Shown: in pieces, positions 8,621-15,885 of the stretch
Layout of the letters: each line of letters begins with the position of its first letter
Position numbering within the stretch: position 1 is the first letter of the stretch
Source of the DNA: Arcobacter sp. CECT 8985
GTDB lineage: Bacteria; Campylobacterota; Campylobacteria; Campylobacterales; Arcobacteraceae
Direction of reading: 5' to 3'
Assembly (NCBI RefSeq): GCF_004116495.1
Contig: NZ_PDKC01000004.1
Coordinates: 53,882 to 117,881, forward strand
Length of the DNA: 64,000 nucleotides
Program-made: the position numbers and the translations under genes
The notes under the pieces: model-generated
What the model was told of the DNA's origin: nothing
Databases searched by the model: none
Seen by the model: the letters and a program-made list of their open reading frames with translations, nothing else

Positions 8621-8839
8621 TTATAAAGAATAGTTATTTATCTCTTTAGCTATTCTTTTTTTTATTGATACTAATGAAGACTCTACTATTTCATCTTTAT
8701 CTTCTTTTGAAATATAGTTTATATAATTAATAGTTTGTTTTATTAAATCTTTTATCTCTTGATCTGTTGAATAGTAGCTAACTACTAAATGTTCACCTAA
8801 ATGTGAGACAATGTTATTTTTTATTTCTTTTGTAATCAT
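8621..8839 (-). CDS. Hypothetical protein
   Basis: 72 aa from the ATG at 8839, preceded on the minus strand by GGGGGAT; an in-frame TTG 15 bases earlier overlaps that site and is less likely. The protein is helical and charged, with no signal or membrane segment. No family is recognised. It is convergent with the small lipoprotein gene, and its last codons double as a plus-strand terminator. Confidence 0.55.
   Translation of the reverse strand: MITKEIKNNIVSHLGEHLVVSYYSTDQEIKDLIKQTINYINYISKEDKDEIVESSLVSIKKRIAKEINNYSL
8625..8663 (+). terminator. Rho-independent terminator embedded in the opposite-strand gene
   Basis: AAAGAATAG (8625-8633) pairs with CTATTCTTT (8650-8658) around a 16-base loop, followed by a run of T to 8663. 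It would end transcription of the two lipoprotein genes. It lies inside the last codons of the convergent gene at 8621-8839. Confidence 0.6.
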
Positions 8840-8910
8840 TTTTTTATCCCCCAATAAAATTATTATTAGTAATTATACTTAAACATGGTAATAGAAAAGT
8901 ATCATTTTTA

Positions 8911-8996
8911 CATCATAGGAATAATAATATGAAGGTTATTTGTTTGTTGTTGGATGTTACAAATTTATAAAGGAGAACAATATTATTCCTAAGATG
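8911..8996. repeat. Inverted repeat (15 of 16 bp) with 54-base loop
   Basis: CATCATAGGAATAATA (8911-8926) pairs with TATTATTCCTAAGATG (8981-8996) with one mismatch. It is the first of two adjacent inverted repeats in the gene-free stretch between 8840 and 9110. The loop contains AAGGAGAA but no open frame longer than about 15 codons. Confidence 0.6.
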
Positions 8997-8999
8997 AAT

Positions 9000-9075
9000 G
9001 ATGAAATAAAATTAATAATTGTTTGTATTTGTTATTAAAAAATTATGAATATCTTTTTGATTATTTTATTTCATC
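9000..9075. repeat. Second adjacent inverted repeat (13 bp perfect stem)
   Basis: GATGAAATAAAAT (9000-9012) is the exact reverse complement of ATTTTATTTCATC (9063-9075), separated by 50 bases. It starts four bases after the first inverted repeat and ends 35 bases from the 3' end of tRNA-Gln. Its composition is AT-rich, so the stem is weak, but perfect 13-bp pairing beside another long pair is notable. Confidence 0.5.
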
Positions 9076-9110
9076 TACGCAATATATAAAAAATTGCTGT
9101 CAAAGATGAG

Positions 9111-9185
9111 TGGATGGGGTAGCAGGATTCGAACCTGCGAATGACGATACCAAAAACCGTTGCCTTACCACTTGGCGATACCCCA
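9111..9185 (-). tRNA. tRNA-Gln(TTG), copy 1
   Basis: On the minus strand, the acceptor TGGGGTA (from 9185) pairs with TACCCCA, followed by discriminator T and an encoded CCA (9113-9111). The anticodon stem ACGGT/ATCGT encloses loop TTTTGGT with anticodon TTG. The T arm GGTTCGAATCC is present. It is identical to the copy at 14621-14695. It lies 3 bases downstream of tRNA-Thr in the same transcript. Confidence 0.97.
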
Positions 9186-9188
9186 AAA

Positions 9189-9265
9189 TGGAGCTGGTGA
9201 AGGGATTTGAACCCCCGACCTGCTGATTACAAATCAGCTGCTCTAGCCAACTGAGCTACACCAGC
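9189..9265 (-). tRNA. tRNA-Thr(TGT)
   Basis: The acceptor GCTGGTG (from 9265) pairs with CACCAGC, discriminator T, encoded CCA at 9191-9189. The anticodon loop TTTGTAA in stem GCTGA/TCAGC gives TGT. D arm GCTCAGTTGGCTAGAGC and T arm GGTTCAAATCC are standard. Confidence 0.97.
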
Positions 9266-9301
9266 CCTAGAAAAAGTTATCTCAACTTTTTAGTGGGCGA
9301 A

Positions 9302-9307
9302 ATTATA
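9302..9307 (-). promoter_or_regulatory. Possible -10 box for tRNA-Thr/Gln
   Basis: A perfect TATAAT on the minus strand lies 37 bases before the tRNA-Thr 5' end. No good -35 hexamer is visible 16-18 bases further, so it may be a secondary promoter or chance. Confidence 0.3.
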
Positions 9308-9382
9308 ACTTTTTTATCTTAAATAAAAATTAAAAATATAGCATTTTTAAAAATATCAATAAAAAGAAATAATTTGATTATA

Positions 9383-9459
9383 TGGTGTCAAGAGAGAGAC
9401 TTGAACTCTCGACCTCCGGCTTATGAGACCAGCGCTCTAGCCAGCTGAGCTACCTTGAC
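9383..9459 (-). tRNA. tRNA-Met/Ile2 (CAT anticodon, non-initiator)
   Basis: The acceptor GTCAAGG (from 9459) pairs with TCTTGAC; G1-C72 pairing excludes the initiator. The anticodon loop CTCATAA gives CAT, discriminator A, CCA encoded at 9385-9383. CAT is used by elongator Met and by lysidine-modified Ile2; I favour Met but cannot separate them by eye. Confidence 0.93.
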
Positions 9460-9464
9460 ACCTG

Positions 9465-9510
9465 ACAATTTATAATATAAATTGTAGAAAGTCATGTAAA
9501 ATTTTACATG
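9465..9510 (-). promoter_or_regulatory. Promoter of the tRNA-Met-Thr-Gln cluster, with two palindromes
   Basis: On the minus strand TTTACA (9500-9495), a 17-base spacer and TATTAT (9477-9472) make a good sigma-70-type promoter ending about 6 bases before the tRNA. Each box sits in a perfect palindrome: CATGTAAAATTTTACATG (9493-9510, 18 bp) over the -35, and two 10-bp arms around one base (9465-9485) over the -10. Confidence 0.6.
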
Positions 9511-9559
9511 GCTGGAATAATACTGTTTATAATATTAAAGTTAGTTTAATTTTTATCTA

Positions 9560-10651
9560 TTATGTAACTTTTTTTCTAAAAAAATATCCTGCAATAAATA
9601 AAGTTATAACTCCATATAAAAGCATTGGCCAAATCAATGAAATTGCAATTTGAAAACTCATATCTTTTAGAAATATTCCTTTTAATAAAATAAGAAAATA
9701 TTTTAAAGATACAAAATCAGTAAATGGTATTAACCATTGAGGCATATTTTCAACAGGTGTTGCAAAACCAGACATTAAAACTGATGGAACAAGTAAAACA
9801 AAAGCACCTAGAATTCCTTGTTGTTGAGTTGATGAGATAGATGAGATAAATAATCCAAATCCAACTATAGAAAAAAGAAAAGAAAACATACTAAAATATA
9901 AAAGAAACAATGAACCTTTAAAAGGTACACCAAAAAATGTAATTGCAGCAATAAAAATTAGTGTTGCTTCAAGTATACTAATTATCATAGGTGGTATAAT
10001 TTTACCTATAATTAAAATTGCTGGAGGTATTGGAGATATTAATGTTTGTTCAAAGGTACCTAATTCTCTCTCCCTTGCAACACTTAATGATGTAAGAATT
10101 ATTGCAACTATCATAGATAATAAACCCACTAAATTAGGTAAAATCCACCAAAAATTATCTAAGTTAGGGTTATACCAATTTCTAACAATTATGGAGTCAA
10201 TATTTGATTTGATATTTGTAAAGTCTTTTGATATTGCACTTACGATATATCCATTTGTAATTTGTGCGCTGTTTGATTTTCTACCGTCTGCTATAATTTG
10301 TATGGATGCTTTATTATTTGTAAATATATCTTTTTCAAAATTTTGAGGAATATATATAGTTGCTGTAACTTTTTGAGAATCTATTAAAGAAGTTAATTGT
10401 TTTTCGCTTTTCAACCTAATTATATTTGTAAATCTATTACTATATTTTAAATTTCTAATTATATTTTTGCTATGAACTGAGTTGTCTCTATCTAATACTC
10501 CAATTGATATATTTTTAACTTCTAAAGTAACTGCAAAAGAGAATAAAATTAATTGCAGTAAAGGAGGGGAGATTATTACTATTCTTGAACGTTTGTCACT
10601 CCATATTGCTAAAAACTCTTTTTTTATTAATACAATTAATTGATACAACAT
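9560..10651 (-). CDS. ABC-2 type permease subunit (YhhJ/YbhR-like)
   Basis: 363 aa. One N-terminal membrane helix (about residues 20-42) is followed by a large extracytoplasmic domain (about 45-175) and five C-terminal helices, with the ABC-2 signature ARERELGTFEQTLISP in the loop after the second helix. It is the last gene of the exporter operon and overlaps the previous permease stop by one base. With its sister at 10651 it should form the heterodimeric membrane pore. The substrate is not shown by sequence; relatives export drugs, dyes or cell-surface compounds. Confidence 0.88.
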   Translation of the reverse strand: MLYQLIVLIKKEFLAIWSDKRSRIVIISPPLLQLILFSFAVTLEVKNISIGVLDRDNSVHSKNIIRNLKYSNRFTNIIRLKSEKQLTSLIDSQKVTATIYIPQNFEKDIFTNNKASIQIIADGRKSNSAQITNGYIVSAISKDFTNIKSNIDSIIVRNWYNPNLDNFWWILPNLVGLLSMIVAIILTSLSVARERELGTFEQTLISPIPPAILIIGKIIPPMIISILEATLIFIAAITFFGVPFKGSLFLLYFSMFSFLFSIVGFGLFISSISSTQQQGILGAFVLLVPSVLMSGFATPVENMPQWLIPFTDFVSLKYFLILLKGIFLKDMSFQIAISLIWPMLLYGVITLFIAGYFFRKKVT

Positions 10652-11763
10652 TATTCAATCTTCTTTCTTGTAATTTTAATAATAACAACAAACATTAAAA
10701 TACCTAAAATTCCCATATATAAAAGATTTGGTAAGATAACTTCATATATATTTCCACTTAAAAATAGTGTTTGAAGGATGGGAATAAAATATTTTGCAGG
10801 TATTATTGTTGTTACTAGTTGAAGCCAACTTGGCATACTACTAATTTGAAAAATAAAACCAGATAATAACATTGCAGGTAAAAAACCTACAATAAGTGCA
10901 ACTTGTGCAGCCACAAACTGATTTTTTGATAAGGTTGATATTAATAAACCTAATGCAAGTGAAGGTAATAAATAAACAGAAGATGTGATAAAAAGTAAAA
11001 AATAAGAACCTCTAAAAGGTATCTTAAACCAAACAAGTGTAATGAAAACACAAATTACCATTGAAAATAGTGCTAAAATAAAATAAGGAAGTACTTTTCC
11101 TGCAATTAACTCAAAAGATGTGACAGGTGTAGACATTATTGCTTCCATAGTACCTCTTTCCCACTCTCTTGCAATAACAAGTGCAGTTAGTAAAGTTCCA
11201 ATTAAAGTAAGAATAATTGCAATAGAACCAGGAAGTAAAAAATAACTACTTAATAAAGGTGCATTAAACCAATATCTACTTTCAACATTTATTTTATTTT
11301 TTAATTTTATATTCTCTTGTAATAACCAATTATTCCATAGACTATATCCATATTTGTATACATATCCTGCAATACTAGGTTCCGTTCCATCAGTTATAAA
11401 TTGAATCTTTGGTTTATTATTTTCTATATCTTTTGAAAATGTTGAAGGAATAACTATAATTGCTTTTATTTGTCCCTTTTGTATCATTTTATTAGCTGTA
11501 TTTCTATTTGTATCAATATTTTTTATTTTAAAACTTGGAGATACTTTGAAACTATTTACTAAACTTTGAGTATATTTTGATGATTTTTCTACAACTACGC
11601 CAATTGGAATATTTTTTGAGTCAAGAGATATTGCATAACCCATTAAAAATAGTAAGATTAAAGGTAGTATAAATGCAATAATTATAGAACTAGGATCTCT
11701 TATTATTTGAATACTTTCTTTTATAAATAAAGCACTTAATCTTTTAATATTAAGCATCTTCAT
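10651..11763 (-). CDS. ABC-2 type permease subunit (YbhS-like)
   Basis: 370 aa with the same plan as its neighbour: N-terminal helix (about 24-46), external domain, and five C-terminal helices, with REWERGTMEAIMSTPV as the conserved cytoplasmic loop. It overlaps the ATPase gene by 14 bases. The two permeases are clearly paralogous but have drifted far apart, which fits a fixed heterodimer. Confidence 0.88.
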   Translation of the reverse strand: MKMLNIKRLSALFIKESIQIIRDPSSIIIAFILPLILLFLMGYAISLDSKNIPIGVVVEKSSKYTQSLVNSFKVSPSFKIKNIDTNRNTANKMIQKGQIKAIIVIPSTFSKDIENNKPKIQFITDGTEPSIAGYVYKYGYSLWNNWLLQENIKLKNKINVESRYWFNAPLLSSYFLLPGSIAIILTLIGTLLTALVIAREWERGTMEAIMSTPVTSFELIAGKVLPYFILALFSMVICVFITLVWFKIPFRGSYFLLFITSSVYLLPSLALGLLISTLSKNQFVAAQVALIVGFLPAMLLSGFIFQISSMPSWLQLVTTIIPAKYFIPILQTLFLSGNIYEVILPNLLYMGILGILMFVVIIKITRKKIE

Positions 11764-13444
11764 TCCTTTTTATTATTTCAATAAAAGCATCTTCCATTGT
11801 TGCATTATCTCCAATTTGTTTAATCAAATTATGAGGAGTATCTAATGCAATTGCTTTTCCTTTATAAATTAAAGCAATTCGATCGCAATACTCAGCTTCA
11901 TCCATAAAATGTGTTGTAACCATAATTGTCATGCCTTTTTTTACCATTGCATAAATATGATTCCAAAACTCTCTTCTTGTAATTGGGTCAATTCCAGAGG
12001 TTGGCTCATCTAAAAATAGTACTGCTGGGTTATGCATTACTGCACAAGCTAATGCTAATCTTTGTTTGAATCCTAAAGGAAGATCTTTTGCTGGATATTT
12101 TAAATATTTTTTTAATTCAAATATATCTATCATACTTTGAATTTTTTCTTTTTTCTCATTAGCTTTTAATCCATAAATCCCTGCAAAAAACCTCATGTTT
12201 TCTATTACTGAGATATCTCCGTATAAAGCAAACTTTTGTGACATATAACCAATCTTTTGTCTTGCTTTAAAAGATGATTTTTCTAAATTCAAACCTAGAA
12301 CTTTTGCTTCTCCACTAGAAGGATGCATTAATCCACATAACATTTTAAATGTAGTAGATTTTCCTGCACCATTTGGACCTAAAAAACCAAATATTTCTCC
12401 TTGTTTAATTTTAAAATTTACGCTATTTGTTGCAGTAAAATCTCCAAACTTTTTTGTAAGGTTAATTGCTTCAATTAAATTATCATATGTTTTAGGTAGT
12501 TTTTGTAATTCTTTTGATAAAGGGGAGTCTGAATTAAAATTTCCTCCTAATATATTCATAAAACCATCTTCAAAATTTGGCTCAATAGATTCATATTTTG
12601 ATTTTTTTGCATTTATAGACTCTAAGTTAGGTAAAAGATCTTTTTTATCACAAATAACTTTAATATTATCACCTTGTATAACACCATCTTTTATTTCATC
12701 ATATTTTAAAGCAAGTCTTAAAGTCTCTCTTTTGTTAATAAAAGGTCCTGTAATTTTAAAGACTTTATTTTTCATTTCATTAATTAATTTTTGTGGTTTA
12801 CCATTAAATAAAATATTTCCTTCATTTAAAAGAATTACTTCATCACATAATTGAGCTTCATCCAAATATGCAGTACTCCACACAACACCTACGTCATCTT
12901 CAATTAATTTTTGTACAATTGACCATAACTCTTTTCTTGAAATTGGATCAACTCCCACTCCAGGTTCATCTAGTAGTAAAAGTTTTGGTTTTTTAATTAA
13001 TGCACAAGCAAGTCCAAGCTTTTGTTTCATTCCTCCGGATAAATTTTTTGCAAGAAAAGATGTAAAATTTTTTAAATTAGTAAAATCTAATAATTCATCA
13101 ATTCTTGAAGAAATATTTTTTTTAGGAATTTCTTGTAATTTTGCATACAACGATAAATTTTCAAGCACACTTAAATCTTCATATAAGCCAAACTTTTGAG
13201 GCATATATCCAATAAGCTTTTGTATTTCATGCGAAAAAGAGGGTAGGTCATATCCTAATACTTTTATATTACCAGAAGAATTATCTAATAATCCAGTCAT
13301 TAACCTAATAAGCGTTGTTTTCCCTGCACCATCAGGTCCAACAATACCTGTAATCTTATTTTCTTTGATTTTTATATTAATATTCTTTAGTGCTGTAACA
13401 TTATCAAATTTTTTAGTTAAATTTTGAGTCTCTACTAATGACAT
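11750..13444 (-). CDS. Fused double ABC ATPase (YbhF-like)
   Basis: 564 aa carrying two complete nucleotide-binding domains. Domain 1: Walker A GPDGAGKTT (from residue 36), signature NLSGGMKQKL, Walker B LLLLDEPGVGVDP. Domain 2: Walker A GPNGAGKSTT (from 356), signature DLPLGFKQRL, Walker B VLFLDEPTSGIDP. The second signature has LPLG in place of LSGG, so the two ATP sites are probably unequal. It powers the two ABC-2 permeases downstream and follows the HlyD gene by 6 bp. Confidence 0.93.
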   Translation of the reverse strand: MSLVETQNLTKKFDNVTALKNINIKIKENKITGIVGPDGAGKTTLIRLMTGLLDNSSGNIKVLGYDLPSFSHEIQKLIGYMPQKFGLYEDLSVLENLSLYAKLQEIPKKNISSRIDELLDFTNLKNFTSFLAKNLSGGMKQKLGLACALIKKPKLLLLDEPGVGVDPISRKELWSIVQKLIEDDVGVVWSTAYLDEAQLCDEVILLNEGNILFNGKPQKLINEMKNKVFKITGPFINKRETLRLALKYDEIKDGVIQGDNIKVICDKKDLLPNLESINAKKSKYESIEPNFEDGFMNILGGNFNSDSPLSKELQKLPKTYDNLIEAINLTKKFGDFTATNSVNFKIKQGEIFGFLGPNGAGKSTTFKMLCGLMHPSSGEAKVLGLNLEKSSFKARQKIGYMSQKFALYGDISVIENMRFFAGIYGLKANEKKEKIQSMIDIFELKKYLKYPAKDLPLGFKQRLALACAVMHNPAVLFLDEPTSGIDPITRREFWNHIYAMVKKGMTIMVTTHFMDEAEYCDRIALIYKGKAIALDTPHNLIKQIGDNATMEDAFIEIIKRNEDA

Positions 13445-13450
13445 AAAATT

Positions 13451-14419
13451 TTACTCATTTATATTATCAAATTTTATAGTTACTGGCATTCCTTGTCTTA
13501 TTTTATCATCATAATCATTTAGAATAAGTCTAAATCTATATACCAAATCAGTACGTAAATCTTCAGTTTGAACACTTTTAGGAGTAAATTCTGCAACTGC
13601 AGAAATAAAGCTAACTGTTGCATGATATTTTTTATTTGAGCTATCAGTATAAACAGTTGCTTTCATTCCTGGCTTAATTTTTCCAAGATACTTTTCAGAC
13701 ATATAACTTCTAATCCAATACTCATCACTTTTTGCTAATTGTATAACAGGAGTAGAAGCATTAACTATTGAACCTTCCTCATGAATTCTTGTTAATATTG
13801 TTCCATTTGTTGGAGCTTTTAAAATTGTATCATTAAGGTTTATTTGTTTTATTTGTTTTTGAGCTTTTAAAGATTGTAATTTTGCACTTGCAGTATCAAT
13901 ATCTTCTTTTCTATATCCATTTTTTAGTAAATTATAGCTACTTTTTGCATAGTCATACAGTGCTTTTGCATTATCATATACAAGTTTAATATCATCATAT
14001 TTTTGTTGAGAAATTGATTTTTTTTGTAAAAGTTTTGTATTTCTTTCTAAATCAATTTTCGCTTTTTTCATTGCAACTTTTCTTTGTGCTAAAGTTGCTT
14101 TTGCTTTATTAATATCTTCTTTTCTATAGCCATTTTTTAATTTTATGACATTAGATTCTTGTGCTTTAATTTGTGCAGATATATTATTTAAATTTTGTTT
14201 ATATAAAGAGTCATCTAAAACTGCAAGAACTTGACCCTTCTTTACAACATTACCTTCATCGAAAAATATTTTTTCAATTTTTCCACTAACCCTAAAGCCT
14301 AATGATACAGTTCGTACATCAACATTTCCGTAAAATTTGTTTTCTTGTTTATCTTTTGTACATCCATTAAAAATTAAGATAATTGAAAAAAAAGTAGTAA
14401 TATATAATAAGTTTTTCAT
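13451..14419 (-). CDS. HlyD-family periplasmic adaptor, probable lipoprotein (YbhG-like)
   Basis: 322 aa. The signal ends IFNGC, so Cys20 may be lipidated. A biotinyl-lipoyl half follows (VSGKIEKIFFDEGNVVKKGQ), then an alpha-helical hairpin (about 75-195) and the second lipoyl half and beta barrel. The sequence LKNGYRKEDI occurs twice (residues 94-103 and 165-174), marking equivalent positions on the two hairpin arms. It leads the exporter operon, with GGAG before its ATG. It should link the inner-membrane pump to a TolC-type outer-membrane channel, which is not encoded here. Confidence 0.9.
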   Translation of the reverse strand: MKNLLYITTFFSIILIFNGCTKDKQENKFYGNVDVRTVSLGFRVSGKIEKIFFDEGNVVKKGQVLAVLDDSLYKQNLNNISAQIKAQESNVIKLKNGYRKEDINKAKATLAQRKVAMKKAKIDLERNTKLLQKKSISQQKYDDIKLVYDNAKALYDYAKSSYNLLKNGYRKEDIDTASAKLQSLKAQKQIKQINLNDTILKAPTNGTILTRIHEEGSIVNASTPVIQLAKSDEYWIRSYMSEKYLGKIKPGMKATVYTDSSNKKYHATVSFISAVAEFTPKSVQTEDLRTDLVYRFRLILNDYDDKIRQGMPVTIKFDNINE

Positions 14420-14534
14420 TTAAAACTCCAATAAGTAATAGAATTAATTATACTACTAAAATCTTATTATTAAATTATAATCTAAATATATTTGCAGAGT
14501 TAAAAAAAATAATTGGGGTAGTTTGATATCTGAT

Positions 14535-14611
<77 letters not shown>

Positions 14612-14620
14612 ATATAAAAG

Positions 14621-14695
14621 TGGATGGGGTAGCAGGATTCGAACCTGCGAATGACGATACCAAAAACCGTTGCCTTACCACTTGGCGATACCCCA
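14621..14695 (-). tRNA. tRNA-Gln(TTG), copy 2
   Basis: This is base-for-base identical to the copy at 9111-9185, with anticodon TTG and encoded CCA. Identity extends slightly beyond the gene (14619-14696 against 9109-9186, 78 bp). It is the first gene of a two-tRNA transcript with fMet. Confidence 0.97.
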
Positions 14696-14711
14696 ACGTT
14701 TAAGTGCCGAA

Positions 14712-14740
14712 ATTATAGTGTAAATAATATTATTTGTCAA
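14712..14740 (-). promoter_or_regulatory. Full-consensus promoter of tRNA-Gln/fMet
   Basis: On the minus strand a perfect TTGACA (14740-14735), a 17-base spacer and a perfect TATAAT (14717-14712) lie 16 bases before the tRNA-Gln 5' end. A fully consensus -35 is unusual in this phylum and fits strong stable-RNA transcription. Confidence 0.85.
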
Positions 14741-14770
14741 GAGTAGATTTGGCTTTTTTTACATATTTTT

Positions 14771-14779
14771 TGATATAAT
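14771..14779 (+). promoter_or_regulatory. Extended -10 promoter of ribBA
   Basis: TGATATAAT (TGn plus perfect TATAAT) lies 41 bases before the ribBA ATG, with T-rich DNA upstream instead of a defined -35, the pattern common in this phylum. No riboflavin (FMN) riboswitch-like structure is seen in the short leader. Confidence 0.6.
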
Positions 14780-14818
14780 TTTATATATACTAAAAAATTA
14801 AACAATAAAGAGAATGAC

Positions 14819-15850
14819 ATGTCAGCAATAAAAAGAGTAGAAGAGGCAATAGAAGAGATAAGAAAAGGCAACATGGTTATCATGTTAGATGATGAAGATA
14901 GAGAAAACGAAGGTGATTTAGTTTATGCTGCGGCTTTAAGTACACCAGATAAAGTTAATTTTATGGCATCAAATGCAAAAGGTTTAATTTGTGTATCTGT
15001 AACAAAAGAGACTGCAAATAAACTTAATTTAAATCCGATGGTTGAATCAAATACATCATCATATGAAACAGCTTTTACAGTTTCTGTTGATGCAGTAGAT
15101 GCTGCTACAGGAATTAGTGCAGGAGAAAGAGATAGCACTATTAAAATATTAGCGAATCCTGTATCAAAAGCAGAACAATTAGTAAGACCAGGTCATATTT
15201 TTCCATTAATTGCAAAAGATGGAGGTGTATTAGTAAGAACTGGACATACAGAAGGAAGTGTTGATTTATGTAAATTAGCTGGATTTAATGGTGAAGCTGT
15301 TATCTGTGAAATTATGAAAGATGATGGGACAATGGCAAGAAGAGATGATTTAGATATCTTCTCTAAAAAACATAAATTAAAACAAATTTATATTTCTGAT
15401 TTGGTTGAATATAGACTTTCTCATGAAAAATTAGTAGAAGAAGTTTCAACTACACAAACTAACTTTTTTGATTCAAATGTAATAAAAAAAGATTTTAAAG
15501 ATCACTTAGGAAATATTCATACAGCAATTATTTTTAAAGAATTAGCAGATATTAGTCATGTTAAATTTCATACAGTAATTCCAGATATTGAATTATTTAT
15601 GAATAGCAATAAAATTAGCTCAATGCTTAAAACAATTAATTTTTTAGAATCAAAAGGTGGAATATTAGTATTTTTAAGTGATGGAAAAGCTAGTAAACAA
15701 TCACAAAAAGATTATGGTATTGGAGCACAAATACTAAATTGTTTAAATGTTAAAAAAGTTAAACTAATGACTAGTGGTGGTAAACATTCATTTGTTGGTT
15801 TACAAGGATTTGGATTAGAGATAAAAGAAGAGATTCAAATTGAAGGGTAG
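14819..15850 (+). CDS. ribBA: 3,4-dihydroxy-2-butanone 4-phosphate synthase with degenerate GTP cyclohydrolase II domain
   Basis: 343 aa. Residues 1-205 are a full RibB domain: the acidic active-site loop LDDEDRENEGDL, then RPGHIFPL and RTGHTEGSVDL. It converts ribulose 5-phosphate to the four-carbon riboflavin precursor. The C-terminal half (about 215-343) keeps the RibA fold outline but has no zinc cysteines and no catalytic arginine loop, so it is probably inactive as a cyclohydrolase; the intact RibA at 3771 covers that step. The same arrangement is known in Helicobacter and Campylobacter relatives. Confidence 0.93.
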   Translation: MSAIKRVEEAIEEIRKGNMVIMLDDEDRENEGDLVYAAALSTPDKVNFMASNAKGLICVSVTKETANKLNLNPMVESNTSSYETAFTVSVDAVDAATGISAGERDSTIKILANPVSKAEQLVRPGHIFPLIAKDGGVLVRTGHTEGSVDLCKLAGFNGEAVICEIMKDDGTMARRDDLDIFSKKHKLKQIYISDLVEYRLSHEKLVEEVSTTQTNFFDSNVIKKDFKDHLGNIHTAIIFKELADISHVKFHTVIPDIELFMNSNKISSMLKTINFLESKGGILVFLSDGKASKQSQKDYGIGAQILNCLNVKKVKLMTSGGKHSFVGLQGFGLEIKEEIQIEG

Positions 15851-15858
15851 AGGAGTTT

Positions 15859-15884
15859 AAATAGAAGGTTTGAACCTTCTATTT
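15859..15884. terminator. Bidirectional terminator between ribBA and pckA
   Basis: AAATAGAAGGTT (15859-15870) and AACCTTCTATTT (15873-15884) form a perfect 12-bp stem with a two-base gap. It sits between the convergent stops of ribBA (15850) and pckA (15886), with T or A runs at both sides. Confidence 0.8.
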
Positions 15885-15885
15885 A

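Noticed and set aside
13860..14160. Duplicated segment in the HlyD gene as a recent repeat
   Set aside because: The repeated LKNGYRKEDI marks the two symmetrical arms of the helical hairpin, a feature of this family; flanking codons differ, so it is not a recent duplication.
14780..14818. FMN riboswitch before ribBA
   Set aside because: The leader after the promoter is too short and lacks the conserved riboswitch helices.
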